Source: JAXLXE01 sp046328115 (GTDB lineage: Bacteria > Chloroflexota > UBA6077 > JACCZL01). Taken from it: a stretch of 64,000 bases of DNA. The notes below the pieces were generated by a model. That model did no database searches. It was not told the DNA's origin and saw only the letters and a program-made list of their open reading frames with translations. Numbering within the stretch: position 1 is the stretch's first letter; every line of letters begins with the position of its first letter. This document shows, one piece after another, positions 50,940 through 59,380 of the stretch. Where the stretch lies: assembly GCA_046328115.1 (NCBI GenBank), contig JAXLXE010000001.1:806001-870000 (forward strand), written 5' to 3'. Position numbers and translations under genes: made by a program.

Positions 50940-52106
50940 TTGACCACCGCCACCATCGAGGCCGCAGACCTCGTTCCGGCCGCCCGAGCCGCCATCCCGG
51001 CGCTCCGAGACGACGCCGGCAACTGCGAGCGGGAGCGCCGCCTGGCCGAAGCATCGGTCCGGGCGCTGCGCGAGGCCGGCGCCTACCGCATGGTGATGCC
51101 CCGCGCGTGGGGCGGGCCAGAGGCGGACCCCGTCACGCAGATCCGCATGGTCGAGGAGCTATCCATCGGCAACGCCTCAGCCGGCTGGTGCGCCATGATC
51201 GGCTCCGACGGCGGCTACGTGACGGCGTTCCTGGACCAACAGGTGGGACGGGAGCTCTACCGCGATCTGGACGCCGTGACCGCCGTCGTGACGCGGCCAT
51301 CCGCCGTGGCCACGGTTGTCCCGGGTGGCTACCGCGTGTCTGGGCAGTTCCAGTTCGCCAGCGGCTGTCGCGCGGCCACCTACTTCGTGGGAAACTGCTT
51401 CGTCCACGAGGGTGGGAAGCCGCTGACTGACCAGGCCGGCGCGCCCATCACCCGGATGTGCCTGATGCGCATGTCTGAGTGCGAGATTCTGGATACCTGG
51501 ACCACCACGGGATTGCGCGGGACTGGCAGCCACGACGTGGCCGTGAAGGAGGTCTTCGTGCCGGAGGAACACACCTTCAACATGGTCACTTCGCCGATCA
51601 CCCGTGAAGGCCCGCTGTACGCGTTCCGCTCCATGTACATCGCGAACGGTGCTGGCGTCCCGTTTGGCCTGGCGCGGGCGGCGATTGACGCTGTGAAGGA
51701 GATCGCGGAGACCAAGACCGTCCGCCTCGGTGGCGGTGGGCTCCGAAACGAGCCCTTCGCTCACACCGCCCTGGCGCGTGCTGAATCACTCCTGGGGTCC
51801 GCCCGGGCGTACTGCTATGACGTGATGGGGGACGTGTGGCAGACGCTGCAGAGGGGCGACCAGCCCGACCCGCAGCAGCGGGCGAAGTTCCGCCTCTGCA
51901 TGGCCTCCTCGTCGCACATGTCCGGTGAGGCCGTGACGCTGATGTACCAGGTAGCAGGCAGCGCGGCGCTGTACGCCACGAATCCGTTGGACCGGATCAT
52001 GCGGGACATGACCACCGTCAACCAGCACGTGGCCAATCAGCTCAAGGTATACGAGACGGCCGGGCGCATGCTCTTTGGACTGGAGCCTGGCGCCGCCGGC
52101 TGGTGA
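50940..52106 (+). CDS. Acyl-CoA dehydrogenase-fold flavoprotein (DszC/HpaB-like monooxygenase type)
   Basis: 388 aa from the TTG at 50940, with GGAGGA 6 nt upstream; the frame extends to 50568 antisense to the LLM gene. The N-terminal helical domain (MVMPRAWGGPEADPVTQIRM) and the middle beta domain (WTTTGLRGTGSHDVAVKEVFVPEE) are typical. The helical C-terminus ends NQLKVYETAGRML. The branch resembles flavin monooxygenases such as DszC more than beta-oxidation enzymes. The flavin reductase is not seen. The neighbouring LLM enzymes and hydrolase suggest oxidative breakdown of a heteroaromatic or similar compound. Confidence 0.85.
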   Translation: MTTATIEAADLVPAARAAIPALRDDAGNCERERRLAEASVRALREAGAYRMVMPRAWGGPEADPVTQIRMVEELSIGNASAGWCAMIGSDGGYVTAFLDQQVGRELYRDLDAVTAVVTRPSAVATVVPGGYRVSGQFQFASGCRAATYFVGNCFVHEGGKPLTDQAGAPITRMCLMRMSECEILDTWTTTGLRGTGSHDVAVKEVFVPEEHTFNMVTSPITREGPLYAFRSMYIANGAGVPFGLARAAIDAVKEIAETKTVRLGGGGLRNEPFAHTALARAESLLGSARAYCYDVMGDVWQTLQRGDQPDPQQRAKFRLCMASSSHMSGEAVTLMYQVAGSAALYATNPLDRIMRDMTTVNQHVANQLKVYETAGRMLFGLEPGAAGW

Positions 52107-52184
52107 CGCGACCGACCGGCGCACTGACGCGCATCCGCTATCATCCCCCAGCGTGAACGCCACTGAGAGCCCAGGCGCCGCCTG

Positions 52185-53510
52185 ATGTGCGCCGCGTGCG
52201 GTATCCCCACCCACATCATTGCCGAGCCATTGACGGCCCACGCACCGCGCGTCGCGCCCACCAGATTCGCCGCGCTCCAGAGTGCCGACTGCCGAACGTA
52301 CCTGTTCGGCACCATGCTTTCCATGATGGCGGACAACGTGGAGCACGTCATCAGCTACTGGGTGCTGTGGCAGAAGTTCCACTCACCGGGTCTGGCCGGC
52401 TTTGCCGTGATCAGCCACTGGGTGCCTAACCTGCTGTTCTCCGTGTACTTCGGTGGGTGGGCAGATCGCTACGACTGCCGCAAGATCATCCAGCTTGCCC
52501 AGGCCATGTACATGGCGGTCTCCGTAGTCTGGGGCTATCTCTTCCTCACGGACAGCCTGGAGATCTGGCACGCGGCGGTGCTGCTGGTCATCCACGGGAT
52601 GGCGGGCGCCATCTGGGGACCCGCCGAGCAGTTGATGCTGCACGACATCGTGGGGCGAGAGCAGCTACCAAGCGCTGTGCGGCTCAACGCCACCGCCCGC
52701 AGCCTGGGCATGCTGTGTGGCCCCGCTGTCGGCGCGCTGCTGCTCAACGGTTTTGGTGAGACCTGGGGCATCTGGGCCAATGTGCTGATCTACCTTCCGC
52801 TCACGCTGTGGCTGGTCACCGTGCCGTACACGGGGCACTTGCGCGATGCCGTCCAACGGCCCAAAGTCACGCTCCTGGACGCGCTCCGCGTGCTCCGCGA
52901 GGTCGCGGACAACCCTACGCTCATCAGCATGGTTGCGCTTGGCGGCCTGAGCTCTTTCTTCATCGGCACGGCGCTGGCACCGCTCATGCCCGAGTTCGCC
53001 CGAGCGCTGGGAACAGAGTCGGCAGGCGCCGCCTATGGGGCGCTCCTGGCGGCTGGGGCGGCGGGGGGTGTACTGGGCGGTGTCCTGCTCGAAGCGAGCG
53101 GGCTGTTGAAGCCCAATGCCCGCACGGCGATGATCGCCACGGTGGTGTACGGGATCACCACGCTGGGATTTGCGTTCTCCAATAGCTACTACCTGTCGCT
53201 GCTGATGCTGCTCATTGGCGGCATGGCCAATCTGGCGTCTCAGTCGATCGCGCAGGCCCTGGTCCAGATCCTGGCCCCAGCCGAGAAGCGCGGGCGCGTC
53301 ATTGGCGTGTACCAGATGTCGTCCGGCGGCTTACGCGCCGGTAGTGGATTCACCGTCGGCGTGCTGGGAGGCTACATCGGCATCCACAGCTCGTTGGGCA
53401 TCAGCTCGCTGGCGCTCGCGGTGGTCTCGCTCCTGCTGATGTGGTACGTCGCCCGGGCGGCAGCCGCGCGGCTCGCACCTGCCCAGGGACCGGTGCACCA
53501 GACTTCCTGA
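52185..53510 (+). CDS. MFS transporter (MFS_3/EntS-like)
   Basis: 441 aa with a hydrophilic N-terminus of about 35 residues (unusual MCAACGIP start) before the first helix (LFGTMLSMMADNVEHVIS). The body has eleven or twelve helices, with GGWADRYDCRKIIQLA as motif A. The MFS_3 group comprises exporters for siderophores and drugs. The gene follows the acyl-CoA dehydrogenase-like gene after 78 nt and precedes the hydrolase by 53 nt on the same strand, so an operon is likely. Confidence 0.87.
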   Translation: MCAACGIPTHIIAEPLTAHAPRVAPTRFAALQSADCRTYLFGTMLSMMADNVEHVISYWVLWQKFHSPGLAGFAVISHWVPNLLFSVYFGGWADRYDCRKIIQLAQAMYMAVSVVWGYLFLTDSLEIWHAAVLLVIHGMAGAIWGPAEQLMLHDIVGREQLPSAVRLNATARSLGMLCGPAVGALLLNGFGETWGIWANVLIYLPLTLWLVTVPYTGHLRDAVQRPKVTLLDALRVLREVADNPTLISMVALGGLSSFFIGTALAPLMPEFARALGTESAGAAYGALLAAGAAGGVLGGVLLEASGLLKPNARTAMIATVVYGITTLGFAFSNSYYLSLLMLLIGGMANLASQSIAQALVQILAPAEKRGRVIGVYQMSSGGLRAGSGFTVGVLGGYIGIHSSLGISSLALAVVSLLLMWYVARAAAARLAPAQGPVHQTS

Positions 53511-53563
53511 CCCCACGATCTTCGGCGCGGTGACGCGCATTCTGACGAGAGGGAGTGAACACC

Positions 53564-54376
53564 ATGAGCGTGGCGCCTCGTGAGGAGATGATCGACGTGG
53601 GTGGCATCCGTGCGCACACGCTGATCGGCGGGAGCGGCCCGGCGCTTCTGGTGTTGCATGGCGCCGGCGGGCCCAACGGTTGGCGTCGCTGGCACGCCGC
53701 GCTGGCGGAGCGCTTCACGGTGTACGCACCGGCACACCCCGGCTTCGGGCTGTCCGACGATCCCTCCTGGATGGAGAGCGTCCGCGACGTTGCCCGGTAT
53801 TACCTGTGGTTCATAGACGTGGTGGGCATCCGTGGCGCACACCTGATCGGCGCCTCGATGGGAGGCTGGATCGCCGCCGAGCTCGCCTGTATGGACCCAC
53901 ACGCGATAGACCATCTTGTGCTGGTGGGCCCGGCCGGCCTCAAACCGGAGGCGGGAGAGATCTACGACATCTTCTACTACCCGCTGGACAAGGTACGTGA
54001 GGCCGGCTTCCACGACCCGGCACAGGTCCCGGAGTGGGACGAGCTGTATAGCTCGCCGCCCACACGCGAGCAACAGGACCTGGGCATTCGCAATCGCGAG
54101 ATGGCCGCACGCTTGGTCTGGAAACCCTACCTCTTCAACCCCCGGCTTCCCCACTTCCTACCCCGCATCGACAACCCTACGCTGGTCATCTGGGGTGACG
54201 ACGACCGGATCATCCCGCCGATCTGCGGCCAACAGTATGCCCGGCACCTGCCCAATGCTCGACTAGAGATCATCGAACGCTGCGGCCACTCCCCACAGCT
54301 TGAACGCCCGGACTCATTCCTCGGCGTCACCCTCCCGTTCCTCACCGACCAGGCCGGTCCAGGAGGCTCGCGATGA
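53564..54376 (+). CDS. Alpha/beta hydrolase
   Basis: 270 aa. The oxyanion motif HGAGGPNGW is near residues 32-40. The nucleophile elbow is G-A-S98-M-G-G, the acid is in VIWGDDDRIIP, and the His is in ERCGHSPQLERP. The ATG at 53564 has GAGGGAG 8 nt upstream; a GTG at 53555 is less likely. Its last codons overlap the start of the next LLM gene by 4 nt (ATGA), so the two are translationally coupled. It resembles C-C bond hydrolases of ring-cleavage pathways, such as BphD/MhpC types, but that is only a family-level guess. Confidence 0.9.
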   Translation: MSVAPREEMIDVGGIRAHTLIGGSGPALLVLHGAGGPNGWRRWHAALAERFTVYAPAHPGFGLSDDPSWMESVRDVARYYLWFIDVVGIRGAHLIGASMGGWIAAELACMDPHAIDHLVLVGPAGLKPEAGEIYDIFYYPLDKVREAGFHDPAQVPEWDELYSSPPTREQQDLGIRNREMAARLVWKPYLFNPRLPHFLPRIDNPTLVIWGDDDRIIPPICGQQYARHLPNARLEIIERCGHSPQLERPDSFLGVTLPFLTDQAGPGGSR

Positions 54377-55503
54377 AGCTGCACTGGTTCAGCGAGATGC
54401 CACACCACGTCTTCCCAGACGGCGAAGACGAAAAGTACGCCTCCATGCGCGTGGAGATGCCCAACACGTATTTTGACCGGGAAGCCGCCTCCCGCAACTA
54501 TCAGAACTACTTCGACGAGTACGTCCTGGCCGACGAAGTGGGGTTCGACGGCGTGATGATCAACGAGCATCACAGCACGCCATCGTGCTCAGACGTGTCC
54601 ATCAACATGTCGGCTGCCGTCCTGGCCAGGCAGACTAAGCGGGCGAAGATCCTGCTGATGGGAAACATCCTCCCCATCCAGGACAACCCGCTGATGATCG
54701 CCGAGCAGATCGCCATGGCGGACTTGATCTCCGGCGGGCGGGTGATCAGTGGCTTCGTCCGCGGCGTTGGGGTGGAGACCTGGTGGTCCAACGCCAATCC
54801 GGTCCACAACCGCGAGCGCTTCGAGGAAGCGCATGATCTGATCCTCAAATGCTGGACGCAGCCGGGGCCGTTCCGCTGGGAGGGCAAGCACTACCACTTC
54901 CGCCACGTCAACCCGTGGTGTCTGCCGCTGCAGAAGCCGCACCCCCCCATCTGGGTGCCCGGCACCAGCAGTCCAGAGACGGCGCTATGGGCGGGGCGGA
55001 TGGGCTACACCTACGTTCCGTTCCTGGTGCCTATCCCGATCGCCCGGGAGCTATTTGACTACTACCGGCAGGGCGCGGCAGAGGCCGGGCGAGAGGTGAC
55101 CCCGGACAAGCTGGGGTTCCTTCTGTGCGCCGTCACCGCGGACACGGAGGAGAAGGCGCGTGAGGCGGGCCGCTACTTCCAGTGGCGCATGGGACCAACG
55201 CTGCGCGGTCCGGTAGAGCTGTTCGCCCCGCCCGGCATGCGATCGAGGGCCGGCCAGGCCATGGCGCTGAGGACCCGGCCGGTGGCGCTCAGCACCGTGC
55301 CCTACGATGAGCTCATCCGCCAGGACATCATCGTGGCGGGAACGCCGGACTACGTCGCCGAGCGATTCGCGAATTTTTCACGCGAACTGGGCCTGGGCCA
55401 CATCCTGATCCAGGGTCATGAATCCAAGATGGATCACCTGACCACAATGCGCTCGATTGAGCTCCTGGGACAGCACGTGGTGCCGGCCGTGGCCAACCTG
55501 TAG
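54373..55503 (+). CDS. Luciferase-like flavin-dependent monooxygenase
   Basis: 376 aa LLM-class enzyme with DEYVLADEVGFDGVMINEHH near residues 48-67, a signature of bacterial luciferase-like monooxygenases. AEQIAMADLISGGRVISGF and the lid segment GTSSPETALWAGRMGYTY follow. It overlaps the upstream hydrolase gene by 4 nt and so belongs to the operon 50940-55503. It needs reduced flavin from a separate reductase. The substrate is unknown. Confidence 0.9.
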   Translation: MKLHWFSEMPHHVFPDGEDEKYASMRVEMPNTYFDREAASRNYQNYFDEYVLADEVGFDGVMINEHHSTPSCSDVSINMSAAVLARQTKRAKILLMGNILPIQDNPLMIAEQIAMADLISGGRVISGFVRGVGVETWWSNANPVHNRERFEEAHDLILKCWTQPGPFRWEGKHYHFRHVNPWCLPLQKPHPPIWVPGTSSPETALWAGRMGYTYVPFLVPIPIARELFDYYRQGAAEAGREVTPDKLGFLLCAVTADTEEKAREAGRYFQWRMGPTLRGPVELFAPPGMRSRAGQAMALRTRPVALSTVPYDELIRQDIIVAGTPDYVAERFANFSRELGLGHILIQGHESKMDHLTTMRSIELLGQHVVPAVANL

Positions 55504-55536
55504 CGCTGCCCGTCGAGACTTTGCAACAATTGGGCC

Positions 55537-56829
55537 ATGGGGATCAATGGGGTGCCTGGCCGCGAGGGGGCGGTGCGTACCTGGACGTACGAATCCGCGC
55601 AATTGCATCTCGCTCGGCTGAGCCTGGGCGCCGGCCAGGAGCCGCGCGCGCTTCTAGCTGAGATCACCGACATAGCGGCGGACGTGCTCGGCGTAGCACG
55701 CGTCAGCATCTGGCTCTTTCAAAACGAGGGGCAGGCGATCCGTTGCGATTTCTTGCGCCAGCCGGAGCGCCAGGAGATCTTCGAGGGCGTCATCCTCTAC
55801 GCGCGCGATTTCCCCAGCTACTTCAGGGCAGTCAAAGAGAACCGGGTGGTGTCCGTCCGTTACGACGACGAGGCCCAGTTATCGGAAGAGCTCGCGGCGG
55901 CGTATTGCCGACCGCTGGGTATCACCGCCCTACTAGACGCGCCCATATACCAGTCCGGCGAGCTCGTAGGCATCGTCTGTCACGAGCACATCGGGCCACC
56001 ACGTGGCTGGACCGATCGCGACCGCGAGTTCGCGTCATTCGTCGCCGATACCATCGCCCGACTGTACGCGGAGGATGCGCACGCGCGGGCAGAGGACATC
56101 ATGCGGGCCTACCAGGCACAGGCCGGCGAACTGCACCGAATCGCGTCGCTCGGCAGGTTGGCGGCGGGCATGGCGCACGACTTCAAGAACCTGCTCACGG
56201 CGATTTACGGGTTCGCCGATCTGATCGCGGAGGCTACGACGGACGACCCGTACGTGGCCGGACTGGTCAAAGAACTGCACAACGCGGCAGAGCGTGCCAC
56301 GAACCTCACCCAGGAGCTCCTCACGCTCGGTCGCGGCCAGCGGAGCAGGCCGTCGATCGTGGATGTGGGGGCGCTGATCGAACGCTGCCGAGAGCTGCTG
56401 GCCGCCACGGTGGGCGGCCACGTGACGCTGGAGGTGGACGTAGCACCGATGCTGAGCCGAGTCTTTATTGATCCAACCCAACTCGAGCGCACCATCCTCA
56501 ACCTGGCGGTCAACGCGCGCGACGCAATGCCAGACGGGGGCGTGGTCAAGGTGACGGTGCGGGAGGCACGCGTGTCCGCCCACACATCGGGGGAGGCGAC
56601 CTACGTTATCGTGGACGTGACAGACACGGGGTGCGGAATCGAGCGGACCGCGCTGACACAGATTTTCGAGCCGTTCTACACAACTAAGGGCGAGGCCGGC
56701 ACCGGCCTGGGGCTCGCTATCGTACGCCAGCTCATCGGCGCGGCGGGGGGCTTCGTGGAGGTTGACAGCGCGCCAGGAAGAGGGACGCGCGTCTCGGTTC
56801 ACCTGCCACGGATCGCCGCCGCGGCCTGA
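55537..56829 (+). CDS. Cytoplasmic GAF-domain sensor histidine kinase
   Basis: 430 aa without membrane segments. The N-terminal GAF domain (about residues 30-185: LLAEITDIAADVLGVARVSIW to FVADTIARLYAEDA) should bind a small ligand or chromophore. The dimerisation box GRLAAGMAHDFKNLL has the phospho-acceptor His214. The HATPase_c domain follows, with NLAVNARDAM (N box), DTGCGIE and TGLGLAIVRQL. The NtrB-like HDFxN box groups it with hybrid or orphan kinases. No response regulator gene is adjacent, so its partner is elsewhere. It starts 33 nt after the LLM gene and could be co-transcribed with it. Confidence 0.9.
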   Translation: MGINGVPGREGAVRTWTYESAQLHLARLSLGAGQEPRALLAEITDIAADVLGVARVSIWLFQNEGQAIRCDFLRQPERQEIFEGVILYARDFPSYFRAVKENRVVSVRYDDEAQLSEELAAAYCRPLGITALLDAPIYQSGELVGIVCHEHIGPPRGWTDRDREFASFVADTIARLYAEDAHARAEDIMRAYQAQAGELHRIASLGRLAAGMAHDFKNLLTAIYGFADLIAEATTDDPYVAGLVKELHNAAERATNLTQELLTLGRGQRSRPSIVDVGALIERCRELLAATVGGHVTLEVDVAPMLSRVFIDPTQLERTILNLAVNARDAMPDGGVVKVTVREARVSAHTSGEATYVIVDVTDTGCGIERTALTQIFEPFYTTKGEAGTGLGLAIVRQLIGAAGGFVEVDSAPGRGTRVSVHLPRIAAAA

Positions 56830-56839
56830 GCCATCGGCC

Positions 56840-58363
56840 TCAGTCCAGGTCTAGCATCGGCAGGTAGCTGGGTGGCTGACGCTGGGGGACAATGCGTTCC
56901 ACGGCGTATGCGAGCCCGATGAGCCGAGGCTCGCTCCAAGGGCGGCCGATCAGGGTCATGCTGACCGGCAGGCCAAACGGCGCGTAACCCACGGGCAGGC
57001 TCACGTACGGGTAGCCAACCAGCGCGGCAGCACTCCACCCATTTCCCAGCCGCCGATCGCCGTTCACCTGATCGATGGTCGCCGCCACCGTCATGGTCGG
57101 CACCACCAGGACATCCAATGTGTACCGATCCATCACCGCATCGATGCCCTCCGGACCGGCCAACCGTTGGTTTGTCGCGAGGGCGTCCAAGTATGTGGTG
57201 TCGGTGAGCGGGCCGCGCTCCTCGGCCATCTCCAGAAGCTCCTGGCGGAAGTAGGGCATCTCCACATCCGCGTGTTCGCGGTTGAACGCGATGACGTGTG
57301 CCAGCGTGCGGATCCTGGGGTCCCCGCGCTCCGCCAGGTACGCGTTTAGCCCCGCCTTGAACTCATACAGCAGCACCTCGCGGACTGAGGCCGACTCCGC
57401 CAGCGCCTCGCCGGTTGGCAGATCCGCGGGATCGACGATCGTTGCACCCGCGTCGCGGATTCGGTCGATGGCCGCGTCGACGACCCGGTCCACGTGCTCG
57501 CTGTACCCAAAGTGCCGGGCGCGGGCCACGCCAATGCGCGCGCCGCGCAGCGCACCCGCGTCGAGGCACGCAGTGTAGTCTGGGATGGCGCGACCCTCGC
57601 CCGCGCCGGTGGCCGAGTCGCGCGCGTCGGCCCCCACTATGGCGCCCAGGACAAGCGCGGCATCAGCGACGGAGCGCGCCAGCGGACCAATGGTGTCCTG
57701 GGTGTGGGAGATTGGGATGACACCTGCCCGGCTGGTGAGGCCCACCGTGGGCTTGATGCCCACGACGCCACTGGCGGACGCCGGGGATACGATGGAGCCG
57801 CTGGTCTCCGTACCGATGGCGGCGGCGCACAGGCTCGCCGCCGCGGCGACACCTGAGCCTGAGCTCGAGCCACCGGGGGTGCGATCCAGTGCGTAGGGAT
57901 TCCGGCACTGTCGTCCGCGACCGCTCCAACCGCTGGAAGAACGGGTGGATCGAAAGTTCGCCCATTCGCTCATGTTGGTCTTGCCCAGCAGGACTGCGCC
58001 CGCCTCGCGCAGCTTTCGGGCGACGGTAGCGTCTTCGCGGGGGCGGGATCCGATTAGCGCCAACGAGCCGGCGGTCGTGAGCGTGCGGTCGGCCGTATCG
58101 ATGTTGTCCTTCAGCAGAATTGGAATCCCATGCAGTGGCCCGCGGATCACGCCAGCACGTCGCTCGCGGTCTCGCTCATCCGCGATAGCGAGAGCATCCG
58201 GGTTCGTCTCGATGACGGAGCGCAACCCGCGCGGGCCGGCGTCCATGGTGCGGATACGCTCAAGGTACTGATCGACGATCTGGCGGGTGGACAGCGTGCC
58301 GGAGTCCAACCAATCGCGCAGCATAGCTATGCTGGCCTCCTCCACGCTTCGCGCTGCTGGCAT
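56840..58363 (-). CDS. Amidase signature-family hydrolase
   Basis: 507 aa. The Ser-cisSer-Lys triad region is intact: Lys85 in GIPILLKDNID, the Gly/Ser-rich TPGGSSSGSGVAAAA, and GTETSGSIVSPAS with the nucleophilic Ser. The amidase signature covers about residues 80-215. There is no signal peptide. Members hydrolyse amides, including glutamyl-tRNA amidation, fatty or aromatic amides. A stand-alone gene next to catabolic genes favours a degradative role. It is convergent with the histidine kinase and divergent from the SDR at 58485. Confidence 0.92.
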   Translation of the reverse strand: MPAARSVEEASIAMLRDWLDSGTLSTRQIVDQYLERIRTMDAGPRGLRSVIETNPDALAIADERDRERRAGVIRGPLHGIPILLKDNIDTADRTLTTAGSLALIGSRPREDATVARKLREAGAVLLGKTNMSEWANFRSTRSSSGWSGRGRQCRNPYALDRTPGGSSSGSGVAAAASLCAAAIGTETSGSIVSPASASGVVGIKPTVGLTSRAGVIPISHTQDTIGPLARSVADAALVLGAIVGADARDSATGAGEGRAIPDYTACLDAGALRGARIGVARARHFGYSEHVDRVVDAAIDRIRDAGATIVDPADLPTGEALAESASVREVLLYEFKAGLNAYLAERGDPRIRTLAHVIAFNREHADVEMPYFRQELLEMAEERGPLTDTTYLDALATNQRLAGPEGIDAVMDRYTLDVLVVPTMTVAATIDQVNGDRRLGNGWSAAALVGYPYVSLPVGYAPFGLPVSMTLIGRPWSEPRLIGLAYAVERIVPQRQPPSYLPMLDLD

Positions 58364-58484
58364 GGCACCCTCCGTCCGGGCGGCCCCGGTGGGTCACCCG
58401 CGATCATCCGTCGGCTATCGTACCGTAGCCGGGCCGGTTACGATCCGAGACAGCTCGCCACACCATGTATTGGGGATTTCAAGC

Positions 58485-59357
58485 ATGTCAACAGACTATC
58501 GGGGCGCCACCGCGTACCTCGGTGATCCGGGGGCACTCTCAGGCCAGCGGCTCGTGGGCAAGGTCGCGGTCGTCACCGGCGCGGGGGCGCGGCCATCCAC
58601 CACGGAAAATCCGATTGCCGGGAACGGCCAGGCCACGGCGATCGTGCTGGCCCGCGAGGGGGCGCGCGTCGCACTGCTGGACCTGGAGCCAGAGTGGGTT
58701 GCCGCCACCGCCGCGGCGATCGAACGTGAGGGTGGACAGGCGATCACGGTCAAGGCTGACGTGACCGACGAATCGTCTGTGCGCGCCGCGATTCAGCGCG
58801 TGGTGGGCGAGCTTGGCAGCCTCTCGATCCTCGTGAACAACGTGGGCATAGTGGGACCGTTGGGTCCCGCCCCCGACGTGGATACGGATCAATTTGACCG
58901 GGCGATGCGAGTGAATCTGACTTCCATGGTGATCACGGCGAAACAGGCCATTCCGGTGATGGCGGCCGCGGGGGGCGGCACCATCGTGAACCTCGCGTCT
59001 GTCTCGGGCATGCTCGGCGGCGATCCGAACCTGTTCTACCCGATCTCCAAGACGGCGGTCATAGGGCTCACACGGAGCATGGCTGCCCACCACGGCGCCG
59101 CCGGAATCAGGGTGAACTGCGTTGCGCCCGGTATGCTGTACACCCCGATGGTCGCGTCGCGCGGGATGACGAACGAGATTCGCGAGGCGCGGCGTGACGG
59201 CTCCATCCTGAAGACTGAAGGCACTGCCTGGGACGTGGCCATGGCCATTGCGTTCCTGGCAAGCGACGCGGCACGCTGGATCACTGGGATCACTCTTCCG
59301 GTGGACGCGGGCGCGACGGCGGCGCGCGAGTGGGCGCTCACACCCACGGTGCGTTGA
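58485..59357 (+). CDS. Short-chain dehydrogenase with extended glycine loop
   Basis: 290 aa from the ATG at 58485 (GGGGA about 8 nt upstream). The cofactor loop is VVTGAGARPSTTENPIAGNG and then QATAI, about ten residues longer than the usual TGxxxGxG. The rest is normal: ILVNNVGI, VNLASVSG, a Y-x3-K as YPISK, RVNCVAPGML and ITLPVDAG. The insertion resembles the GNGxA-type loop of some other SDRs, so the enzyme is probably active. A palindrome CGGCTA-N8-TAGCCG lies at 58412-58431 in the gap to the divergent amidase. Substrate unknown. Confidence 0.9.
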   Translation: MSTDYRGATAYLGDPGALSGQRLVGKVAVVTGAGARPSTTENPIAGNGQATAIVLAREGARVALLDLEPEWVAATAAAIEREGGQAITVKADVTDESSVRAAIQRVVGELGSLSILVNNVGIVGPLGPAPDVDTDQFDRAMRVNLTSMVITAKQAIPVMAAAGGGTIVNLASVSGMLGGDPNLFYPISKTAVIGLTRSMAAHHGAAGIRVNCVAPGMLYTPMVASRGMTNEIREARRDGSILKTEGTAWDVAMAIAFLASDAARWITGITLPVDAGATAAREWALTPTVR

Positions 59358-59380
59358 CCCGGCGGTGCGTTGATCCCGCG

